Below are positions 56,911 to 64,000 of a stretch of DNA of 64,000 nt, in pieces. Position 1 is the first letter of the stretch. Each line of letters opens with the position of its first letter. The stretch is taken from assembly GCF_011761475.1 (NCBI RefSeq), contig NZ_JAASRS010000001.1:620001-684000 (forward strand), given 5' to 3'. A model generated the notes under the pieces. The model saw nothing but the letters and a program-made list of their open reading frames with translations, was not told the origin of the DNA and did not search any database. Origin of the DNA: Saccharococcus thermophilus. GTDB lineage: Bacteria > Bacillota > Bacilli > Bacillales > Anoxybacillaceae. The translations under genes and the position numbers were made by a program.

Positions 56911-57423
56911 GTGCCTTTAACGCCATTAGATATTCATAATAAAGAATTTAGCCGTGGATTTCGCGGTTATGATGAAGATGAAGTCAATGAGTTTCTTGAT
57001 CAAGTGATTAAAGACTACGAAATGGTGATTCGCGAAAAAAAGCAGCTGGAAGAAAAGGTAGCGGAATTGACGGAAAAGCTCAATTACTTCACCAATATTG
57101 AGGAAACATTGAACAAATCGATTCTCGTCGCCCAAGAAACGGCGGAAGAAATAAAGCGCAGCGCGGAAAGAGAAGCGAAGCTCATCATCAAAGAGGCGGA
57201 GAAAAACGCGGAGCGCATCATTAGCGAGGCGCTGGCAAAGTCGCGGAAAATCGTGATGGAAATTGAAGACTTAAAGCGGCAGTCGAAAGTGCTTCGCACC
57301 CGTTTCCGCATGCTTGTCGAAGCGCAGCTCGAAATGCTTAATAGCAACGACTGGGATGATTTAATGGAATATGAAGTCCCGGAAATGGACGCGGAAAAAA
57401 AGGAAGAGCTGTCGCAATCTTGA
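56911..57423 (+). CDS. divIVA: Cell division/polarity protein DivIVA
   Basis: 170 residues, GTG start 7 bp behind GGAGGTGG; earlier ATGs do not match the family start PLTPLDIHN. The lipid-binding domain GFRGYDEDEVNEFLDQV, then long coiled coils (about 30-140) ending EYEV. It recognises curved membrane at the septum and poles. An ileS promoter overlaps its stop codon. Confidence 0.94.
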   Translation: MPLTPLDIHNKEFSRGFRGYDEDEVNEFLDQVIKDYEMVIREKKQLEEKVAELTEKLNYFTNIEETLNKSILVAQETAEEIKRSAEREAKLIIKEAEKNAERIISEALAKSRKIVMEIEDLKRQSKVLRTRFRMLVEAQLEMLNSNDWDDLMEYEVPEMDAEKKEELSQS

Positions 57424-57449
57424 CGGCAGCCGATTTTTTCGCATATAAT
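57420..57449 (+). promoter_or_regulatory. SigA promoter of ileS
   Basis: TTGACG, 18 bp, TATAAT. The -35 overlaps the divIVA stop codon. Confidence 0.7.
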
Positions 57450-57469
57450 ATCCAATAAAACGGACATAT

Positions 57470-57710
57470 GTACTTACGATGAAAGGGACAGTAGCTCTTT
57501 CACCGCTTATTACAGCGAGCTGGGGATGGTGGAAGCCTGGCATAAGCGAAAGAGTGAAGATCACCCTGGAGTTCCATGCCGAACGGAAAAGTAGGCCATG
57601 GCGCGTCATTCACGTTACGAATGCAAAGTGGGCTATGGTATACATAGTCAATAAGGGTGGTACCGCGAGACCGTTCTCGTCCCTTTTTGGGAGAGGGCGG
57701 TTTTTCCGTT
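57470..57710 (+). ncRNA. T-box riboswitch, isoleucine
   Basis: The T-box sequence AGGGTGGTACCGCG is at 57654-57667. Upstream, the stem I region has GAAGATCACC with ATC (57560-57562) as the likely isoleucine specifier codon. A terminator stem (about 57671-57700) with TTTTT follows. Uncharged tRNA(Ile) would bind specifier and T-box and favour the antiterminator, turning on ileS. Confidence 0.93.
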
Positions 57711-57858
57711 TTTCAGCGTCTCGCAAAATAACAGGGCATGCTTTTCCGCCATGGTTGGCGGGGGCGGTGCGCCGCGGAAAAACGATCATCCGCTTATATG
57801 ATGAAAATTCGATATGGATGATAGGGTGATAGATCATACAATTGAAGGAGGAATGAAT

Positions 57859-60630
57859 ATGGATTACAAAGAAACGTTGTTAATGCCACAGACTGACTTT
57901 CCAATGCGTGGCAATTTGCCAAAACGCGAGCCGGAAATGCAAAAGAAATGGGAAGAAATGGACATTTACCGTAAAGTGCAGGAACGGACAAAAGGCCGTC
58001 CGTTGTTTGTGCTTCATGACGGGCCGCCGTATGCCAACGGCGATATTCATATGGGGCATGCATTAAATAAAATTTTAAAAGATATTATCGTCCGTTATAA
58101 ATCAATGAGCGGTTATTGCGCACCATATGTCCCAGGCTGGGATACGCACGGCCTGCCGATTGAAACGGCGCTCGCGAAAAAAGGCATCGACCGCAAATCG
58201 ATGAGCGTTGCGGAATTCCGCAAGCTTTGCGAACAATATGCGTACGAACAAATTGACAACCAGCGCGAGCAATTTAAGCGCCTTGGCGTGCGCGGCGACT
58301 GGGAAAACCCGTATATTACGCTGAAGCCGGAATATGAAGCCCAACAAATTAAAGTGTTTGGCGAAATGGCGAAAAAAGGGCTGATTTATAAAGGCTTAAA
58401 GCCGGTTTATTGGTCTCCGTCAAGCGAATCGGCATTGGCAGAAGCGGAAATTGAGTATAAAGACAAACGTTCGCCATCGATTTATGTTGCATTTCCGGTT
58501 AAAGACGGAAAAGGCGTATTGGACGGAGACGAAAAAATCGTCATCTGGACGACCACGCCATGGACGATTCCGGCCAACTTGGCGATCGCGGTTCATCCGG
58601 ATTTAGACTATCAAGTCGTCGAAACAAACGGCCAAAAATACGTTGTTGCCGCCGCATTGCTAGAAGCGGTTGCCAAAGAAATCGGCTGGAATGAGTGGAA
58701 TGTGGCAAAAACGGTCAAAGGAAAAGATTTAGAGTACGTCGTGGCCAAACATCCGTTTTATGACCGCGATTCTTTGGTCGTCTGCGGCGAGCATGTAACG
58801 ACTGACGCCGGTACGGGCTGTGTTCACACCGCGCCTGGACATGGGGAAGACGACTTCATCGTTGGGCAGAAATACGGTCTGGATGTGCTCTGTCCGGTTG
58901 ACGAACGCGGCTATATGACGAGCGAAGCGCCAGGCTTTGAAGGAATGTTTTACGATGAAGCAAACAAAGCCATTACACAAAAATTAGAAGAAGTCGGCGC
59001 GTTGTTAAAGCTTGGATTTATCACGCACTCGTATCCGCACGACTGGCGCACGAAACAGCCGACGATTTTCCGTGCCACGACACAATGGTTTGCATCCATC
59101 GATAAAATTCGCGATGAATTGCTCGAAGCTATTAAAGAAACAAAATGGATCCCAGAGTGGGGGGAAGTCCGCATCCATAATATGATTCGCGACCGCGGCG
59201 ACTGGTGCATTTCCCGCCAGCGCGCATGGGGTGTGCCGATTCCAGTCTTTTATGGGGAAAACGGCGAGCCGATTATTACCGATGAAACGATCGAACACGT
59301 ATCGAATTTATTCCGCCAATACGGTTCGAACGTTTGGTTTGAACGCGAAGCAAAAGACTTGTTGCCGGAAGGATTTACCCATCCGTCCAGCCCGAACGGC
59401 ATCTTTACGAAAGAAACAGACATTATGGATGTATGGTTTGATTCTGGTTCTTCCCATCAAGCGGTTCTTTTGGAACGTGAGGATTTGCAGCGCCCGGCCG
59501 ATTTATACTTAGAAGGTTCGGACCAATACCGCGGCTGGTTTAACTCGTCGCTGTCTACGGCGGTCGCCGTGACCGGAAAAGCGCCGTATAAAGCGGTATT
59601 GAGCCACGGATTCGTTCTTGACGGCGAAGGACGGAAAATGAGCAAATCGCTCGGCAATGTGGTCGTGCCGGCCAAAGTAATGGAACAGCTAGGCGCCGAT
59701 ATTTTGCGGCTTTGGGTTGCTTCCGTCGACTATCAAGCCGACGTCCGCATTTCCGACAGCATTTTAAAACAAGTGTCGGAAGTGTATCGTAAAATTCGCA
59801 ATACGTTCCGCTTTATGCTCGGAAACTTATTTGACTTTAACCCGGAAACAGATGCCGTTGCGACAACCAAATTGCGCGAAGTGGACCGCTATATGCTTGC
59901 TAAATTAAACCGGTTGATCGCAAAAGTAAAACATGCATACGAAACATATGATTTTGCTGCCATTTACCATGATGTCAACCATTTCTGCACCGTCGATTTA
60001 AGCGCGTTTTACTTAGATTTTGCTAAAGATATTTTGTATATTGAAGCGGCCAATGACCATGCCCGCCGCTCGATTCAAACGGTATTGTACGAAACGGTCG
60101 TCGCGTTGACGAAACTGGTTGCGCCGATTTTGCCGCATACAGCCGATGAAGTGTGGGAGCATATTCCAAATCGCAAAGAAAAAGCGGAAAGCGTTCAGCT
60201 TGTCGATATGCCGGAGCCGGTGGCGCTCGATGGCGAAGAAGCGTTGATCGCCAAATGGGATGCGTTTATGAACTTGCGCGATGATGTGCTAAAAGCGCTC
60301 GAAGTGGCGCGCAATGAAAAAGTAATTGGCAAATCGTTAACCGCAAGCGTCGTCGTGTATCCGAAAAAAGAAGCGCGCCAGCTTTTACAATCGATTGAAG
60401 AAGATTTAAAACAGCTGTTTATTGTATCCGAGTTTGCGATTGCGGAAGATTATGAAAACGCTCCGGAAGATGCGCAAAAATTGGCCAATGTGGCCGTCGT
60501 CGTCAAACCGGCGGAAGGAGAAACATGCGAGCGTTGCTGGGTGGTAACGCCGGAAGTAGGAGAAGATGCGGATCATCCGACATTATGTCCTCGTTGCGCC
60601 CATATTGTGAAAGAACATTATTCCGCTTAA
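57859..60630 (+). CDS. ileS: Isoleucyl-tRNA synthetase
   Basis: 923 residues from the ATG 7 bp behind [24 protein letters not shown] is the HIGH motif, an editing domain ([12 protein letters not shown]) follows, then [13 protein letters not shown] (KMSKS) and a C-terminal zinc finger (CERCW...CPRC). It charges tRNA(Ile). The T-box leader controls it; a terminator follows. Confidence 0.98.
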   Translation: MDYKETLLMPQTDFPMRGNLPKREPEMQKKWEEMDIYRKVQERTKGRPLFVLHDGPPYANGDIHMGHALNKILKDIIVRYKSMSGYCAPYVPGWDTHGLPIETALAKKGIDRKSMSVAEFRKLCEQYAYEQIDNQREQFKRLGVRGDWENPYITLKPEYEAQQIKVFGEMAKKGLIYKGLKPVYWSPSSESALAEAEIEYKDKRSPSIYVAFPVKDGKGVLDGDEKIVIWTTTPWTIPANLAIAVHPDLDYQVVETNGQKYVVAAALLEAVAKEIGWNEWNVAKTVKGKDLEYVVAKHPFYDRDSLVVCGEHVTTDAGTGCVHTAPGHGEDDFIVGQKYGLDVLCPVDERGYMTSEAPGFEGMFYDEANKAITQKLEEVGALLKLGFITHSYPHDWRTKQPTIFRATTQWFASIDKIRDELLEAIKETKWIPEWGEVRIHNMIRDRGDWCISRQRAWGVPIPVFYGENGEPIITDETIEHVSNLFRQYGSNVWFEREAKDLLPEGFTHPSSPNGIFTKETDIMDVWFDSGSSHQAVLLEREDLQRPADLYLEGSDQYRGWFNSSLSTAVAVTGKAPYKAVLSHGFVLDGEGRKMSKSLGNVVVPAKVMEQLGADILRLWVASVDYQADVRISDSILKQVSEVYRKIRNTFRFMLGNLFDFNPETDAVATTKLREVDRYMLAKLNRLIAKVKHAYETYDFAAIYHDVNHFCTVDLSAFYLDFAKDILYIEAANDHARRSIQTVLYETVVALTKLVAPILPHTADEVWEHIPNRKEKAESVQLVDMPEPVALDGEEALIAKWDAFMNLRDDVLKALEVARNEKVIGKSLTASVVVYPKKEARQLLQSIEEDLKQLFIVSEFAIAEDYENAPEDAQKLANVAVVVKPAEGETCERCWVVTPEVGEDADHPTLCPRCAHIVKEHYSA

Positions 60631-60635
60631 TGCTG

Positions 60636-60672
60636 GCGGAGTTGCCGAAACTGCGGCGGCTCCGCTATTTTT
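60636..60672 (+). terminator. Terminator after ileS
   Basis: GCGGAGTTGCCG pairs with CGGCGGCTCCGC (two wobble pairs), loop of six, then TATTTTTAT. Confidence 0.83.
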
Positions 60673-60686
60673 ATCGCATCATTCAA

Positions 60687-60716
60687 TTGTCTATCATTAC
60701 CTGATTATGCTACAAT
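60687..60716 (+). promoter_or_regulatory. SigA promoter of lspA-rluD
   Basis: TTGTCT, 18 bp, TACAAT with TG one base upstream of the -10. Confidence 0.6.
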
Positions 60717-60749
60717 GCATTAGGTATGATAAACGTGAGTGGGGGTATT

Positions 60750-61217
60750 ATGGTGATATACTATATCATTGCGCTGGCGATCATCGCCATCGATCAGTGG
60801 ACAAAATGGCTTATCGTGAAGTATATGCGGCTCGGGGAAAGCATTGCCATTATTCCGAACGTGCTTTACATTACGTCCCATCGCAACCGCGGTGCAGCGT
60901 GGGGCATTTTACAAGGACAGTTTTGGCTTTTTTATTTGATTACCGTTATTGTTGTCGTCGGACTCATCGTGTATATCCAGCGCTTACCGCGCGGAGAAAG
61001 GCTGTTTGGCGTTGCCCTTGGCTTGATGCTCGGCGGGGCGCTCGGCAATTTTATTGATCGTCTTTTCCGTAAAGAAGTGGTCGATTTTATCCATACGTAT
61101 ATTGGTACATACAGCTTTCCGGTATTTAATATTGCCGATTCAGCGCTGACGATTGGCGTTGTTCTTCTTTTTATCAAAGTGTTTTTCTTCGCGACACCAG
61201 AAAAGGAGAATCAGTAA
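60750..61217 (+). CDS. lspA: Lipoprotein signal peptidase
   Basis: 155 residues from the ATG behind GGGGGT (ATG 60726 would add eight residues without a ribosome site). Four spans; catalytic D103 ([11 protein letters not shown]) and D130 ([10 protein letters not shown]). It cuts lipoprotein signals before the lipidated Cys, for example that of the SodC-like lipoprotein in this window. Its stop abuts the rluD start. Confidence 0.95.
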   Translation: MVIYYIIALAIIAIDQWTKWLIVKYMRLGESIAIIPNVLYITSHRNRGAAWGILQGQFWLFYLITVIVVVGLIVYIQRLPRGERLFGVALGLMLGGALGNFIDRLFRKEVVDFIHTYIGTYSFPVFNIADSALTIGVVLLFIKVFFFATPEKENQ

Positions 61218-62132
61218 ATGGAAGTCATTCAGTTTCACATTGACGAAGAATACGACAACGAACGCATTGACAAGGTCATTGCCGCGTTAAATGAAGAATG
61301 GTCGCGTTCGAAAGTACAGCAGTGGATCAAGAACGGACTCGTCACCGTCAACGATCGGTCTGTGAAAGCGAATTACAAATGCGAAGCAGGGGATGTGGTC
61401 GTTATCCGTCCGCCGGAGCCGGAGCCGCTCCATGTCGAGCCGGAAAATATCCCGCTTGATATTTATTATGAGGATGCGGATGTGCTTGTCGTCAACAAAC
61501 CGCGCGGCATGGTCGTCCATCCAGCTCCCGGGCATATGCGCGGCACGCTCGTCAACGCTTTGCTTGCCCACTGCACGGATTTGTCCGGCATTAACGGCGT
61601 GCTGCGCCCAGGCATTGTTCATCGCATTGATAAAGATACGTCCGGCTTATTGATGGTGGCTAAAAACGATATAGCGCATCAGTCGCTTGTCGATCAGCTC
61701 GTGAAAAAAACGGTGACGCGCAAGTATAAAGCGATTGTTCATGGAGTGATTCCGCACGATTACGGCACGATTGACGCGCCGATCGGCCGCGATAAGCGAG
61801 ACCGCAAAAAAATGGCGGTCACCGAGGAAAATGGAAAAGAGGCGGTCACTCATTTCCGCGTGCTCGAACGTTTCCGTCATTATACGTTTATCGAATGCCA
61901 GCTGGAAACAGGAAGAACGCATCAAATCCGCGTCCATATGAAGTATATCGGCTATCCGCTTGCCGGCGACCCGCAATACGGGCCGAAAAAGACACTGCCG
62001 ATCGACGGACAAGCGCTGCATGCCGGCGTGCTCGGATTTACGCATCCGCGCACCGGCGAATATTTGGAATTTGAAGCGCCGCTTCCGCCTGAATTCGAAG
62101 AGATTTTACAATGGCTGCGAAAAAATGATTGA
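61218..62132 (+). CDS. rluD: Large-subunit pseudouridine synthase, RluD type (YlyB)
   Basis: 304 residues: an N-terminal S4 domain (NERIDKVIAALNEEWSRSKVQ), then the catalytic HRIDKDTSGLLMVAKN with the Asp, and RTHQIRVHMKYIGYPLAGDP. It modifies 23S rRNA uridines. The pyr promoter overlaps its stop codon. Confidence 0.92.
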   Translation: MEVIQFHIDEEYDNERIDKVIAALNEEWSRSKVQQWIKNGLVTVNDRSVKANYKCEAGDVVVIRPPEPEPLHVEPENIPLDIYYEDADVLVVNKPRGMVVHPAPGHMRGTLVNALLAHCTDLSGINGVLRPGIVHRIDKDTSGLLMVAKNDIAHQSLVDQLVKKTVTRKYKAIVHGVIPHDYGTIDAPIGRDKRDRKKMAVTEENGKEAVTHFRVLERFRHYTFIECQLETGRTHQIRVHMKYIGYPLAGDPQYGPKKTLPIDGQALHAGVLGFTHPRTGEYLEFEAPLPPEFEEILQWLRKND

Positions 62133-62157
62133 CAACGCCGTCAAGACCACATACAAT
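62129..62157 (+). promoter_or_regulatory. SigA promoter of the pyr operon
   Basis: TTGACA, 17 bp, TACAAT. The -35 overlaps the rluD stop codon. Confidence 0.8.
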
Positions 62158-62159
62158 GA

Positions 62160-62300
62160 AATCAAGTGAATAAGAACCTTTAAATTCAGTCCTGTGAGGC
62201 TGAGAAGGGGTCGGATCAAGGAAATAAAAGGCATGGCATGTCCTTATTGTGTGTACGAACGGTTCCTCTCGCTTCTCAGGCGGGAGGATTTTTTTGTGGA
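62160..62300 (+). ncRNA. PyrR-dependent attenuator in front of pyrR
   Basis: AGTCCTGTGAGGCT (62188-62201) fits the PyrR binding loop ARUCCnGnGAGGYU. A terminator with stem TCCTCTCGC/GCGGGAGGA and seven T ends at 62295. With UMP bound, PyrR would hold the anti-antiterminator and allow termination. Confidence 0.9.
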
Positions 62301-62305
62301 GGTGA

Positions 62306-62851
<546 letters not shown>

Positions 62852-62859
62852 ATGTCATC

Positions 62860-62962
62860 CCTTTTAAGCGCAGTCCCGTGAGGCTGCAAAAGGGCAGAAT
62901 AGGCGCGTAGGCTATCTCTGTACCCTCTTTGCACCCTCAAGGGCAAAGAGGGTTTTTTGTGT
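62860..62962 (+). ncRNA. Second PyrR attenuator, between pyrR and pyrP
   Basis: AGTCCCGTGAGGCT (62872-62885) is another PyrR loop; the terminator stem ACCCTCTTTGC/GCAAAGAGGGT with TTTTTTG stands at 62922-62959. The position equals that in B. subtilis. Confidence 0.9.
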
Positions 62963-62984
62963 AAAACGAGAAAGGAGTTTGGTA

Positions 62985-64000
62985 ATGATGAACAAACCGG
63001 TATTGGATATTCAAGATCGTCCATCGACCATGCAATGGCTTACGCTTAGTTTGCAGCATTTATTCGCGATGTTCGGCGCGACGATTTTAGTGCCTTATTT
63101 AGTTGGATTAAGCCCGTCGATCGCTCTCATTACGAGCGGATTGGGGACGCTTGCCTTCCTAATCATTACGAAATGGCAAGTACCTGCCTATCTTGGCTCT
63201 TCCTTCGCCTTTATTTCACCGATTATCGCGACGAAAACGGCAGGTGGACCGGGAGCGGCGATGATCGGAAGCTTTCTCGCTGGATTGGTGTACGGCATCG
63301 TTGCACTCGTCATCAAAAAAGCGGGCTATCGCTGGATTATGAAGCTGTTGCCGCCGATTGTCGTCGGACCGGTGATCATCGTGATCGGCCTTGGATTAGC
63401 GAATACCGCAGTGAAAATGGCGATGAATAATCCGGATGGCAAATACAGTTTCACGTACTTTTCGGTTGCGCTTGTTACGCTGGCGGCAACGATCGTCTGC
63501 TCCGTGTTCTTGCGCGGCATACTCAGCCTTGTTCCGGTATTAGTCGGAATTATCGTCGGTTATATATACGCGCTGATCGTTGGAGTGGTCGATGTTTCGA
63601 AAATTGCGGAAGCAAAATGGTTCGAAATGCCGGATTTCCTCCTGCCGTTTGTCGATTATCCGGTGCACGTTACGTGGGATATTGTTATGCTCATGGTGCC
63701 AGTTGCAGTAGTAACGCTATCGGAACATATCGGACATCAGCTTGTGTTAAGTAAAGTCGTCGGGCGCGATCTCATTCAAAAACCGGGTTTGCACCGCTCT
63801 ATTTTAGGTGACGGAACGGCGACGATGATTTCCGCGCTTCTCGGCGGTCCGCCAAAGACGACGTACGGTGAAAACATCGGAGTGCTGGCGATCACGCGCG
63901 TATACAGCGTCTATGTGCTCGCAGGAGCGGCGGTGATTGCGATTATCTTCGGCTTTGTCGGCAAAGTAACTGCGCTGATCAGCTCGATCCCGACTCCAGT
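62985..64000 (+). CDS. pyrP: Uracil permease (partial, cut by the window end)
   Basis: The first 338 residues of a nucleobase:cation symporter-2 protein. ATG behind AAAGGAGTTTGG (a second ATG follows). Typical sequences: QHLFAMFGATILVPYLVG, the uracil-binding QVPAYLGSSFAFI and LSEHIGHQLV with GGPPKTTYGENIG. It takes up uracil. No stop is reached by position 64000. Only the attenuator upstream regulates it visibly. Confidence 0.94.
   Translation, partial: MMNKPVLDIQDRPSTMQWLTLSLQHLFAMFGATILVPYLVGLSPSIALITSGLGTLAFLIITKWQVPAYLGSSFAFISPIIATKTAGGPGAAMIGSFLAGLVYGIVALVIKKAGYRWIMKLLPPIVVGPVIIVIGLGLANTAVKMAMNNPDGKYSFTYFSVALVTLAATIVCSVFLRGILSLVPVLVGIIVGYIYALIVGVVDVSKIAEAKWFEMPDFLLPFVDYPVHVTWDIVMLMVPVAVVTLSEHIGHQLVLSKVVGRDLIQKPGLHRSILGDGTATMISALLGGPPKTTYGENIGVLAITRVYSVYVLAGAAVIAIIFGFVGKVTALISSIPTP

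Noticed and set aside
59231-59512. Long open frames within ileS, alaT, ftsZ, murE and other genes on other frames or strands
   Set aside because: They lie wholly inside well-identified genes, lack ribosome sites and match no family; they are by-products of codon use.

Overview
The window looks like a chromosomal segment of a thermophilic, endospore-forming Bacillaceae of the Geobacillus/Parageobacillus type. The evidence is gene order close to Bacillus subtilis, DAP-type murein genes, many sporulation genes (spoVD, spoVE, spoIIGA-sigE-sigG, sspH, yjcZ, ylbJ, kapD), bacillithiol synthesis (bshC) and moderate GC. The species is inferred, not proven. Nearly everything is conserved core genome; I did not find a convincing undescribed system. 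The unusual content is insertion sequences, a breakpoint region, absent genes and unusually legible sporulation promoters.

Layout. 1-1698: one cut and one complete copy of the same IS256-family element in tandem, 6 bp apart. 1986-15636: the kapD-patB-yugE-yugF-alaR-alaT-yugI-yuzA-yugJ-pgi-yugN-yugO block known from B. subtilis, followed by sspH, an MFS exporter, an acetyltransferase and two unrecognised small genes. 15741-19870: a patchwork with a secreted nuclease, a tRNA T-arm-like scrap, a decayed exonuclease/BRCT gene, a yjcZ-type small sporulation gene and an IS1634-family element. This patchwork separates two blocks that lie far apart in B. subtilis.

19875-31049: the ylb block, rsmD-coaD-ylbJ-ylbK-ylbL-tmcAL-ylbN-rpmF, then a crotonase, an RsfA-type regulator, panE, a DUF3397 membrane protein and bshC. 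31363-50433: the division and cell wall (dcw) cluster, rsmH-ftsL-pbpB-spoVD-murE-(MurF-like fragment)-mraY-murD-spoVE-murB-divIB-ylxW-ylxX-sbp-[IS256]-ftsA-ftsZ. Neither mraZ nor murG is at its usual place, and the third IS256-family copy sits between sbp and ftsA with a clean 8-bp target duplication. 50742-57423: spoIIGA-sigE-sigG and the ylmC-ylmD-ylmE-sepF-ylmG-ylmH-divIVA run. 57424-64000: T-box-controlled ileS, lspA, rluD, and the pyr operon start with two PyrR attenuators (pyrR, and pyrP cut by the window end).

How the genes work together. Lipid II precursors are made by MurB, MurE, MurD and MraY and polymerised and cross-linked by SpoVE, PBP2B and SpoVD. FtsL, DivIB, FtsA, FtsZ, SepF and DivIVA build and place the septum. 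SpoIIGA, SigE and SigG carry the sporulation programme, and their promoters are readable: a SpoIIG-type promoter with a 22-bp spacer, a SigF-type promoter before sigG and a SigG-type promoter before sspH. All motif calls are by eye; no database search or folding program was run.
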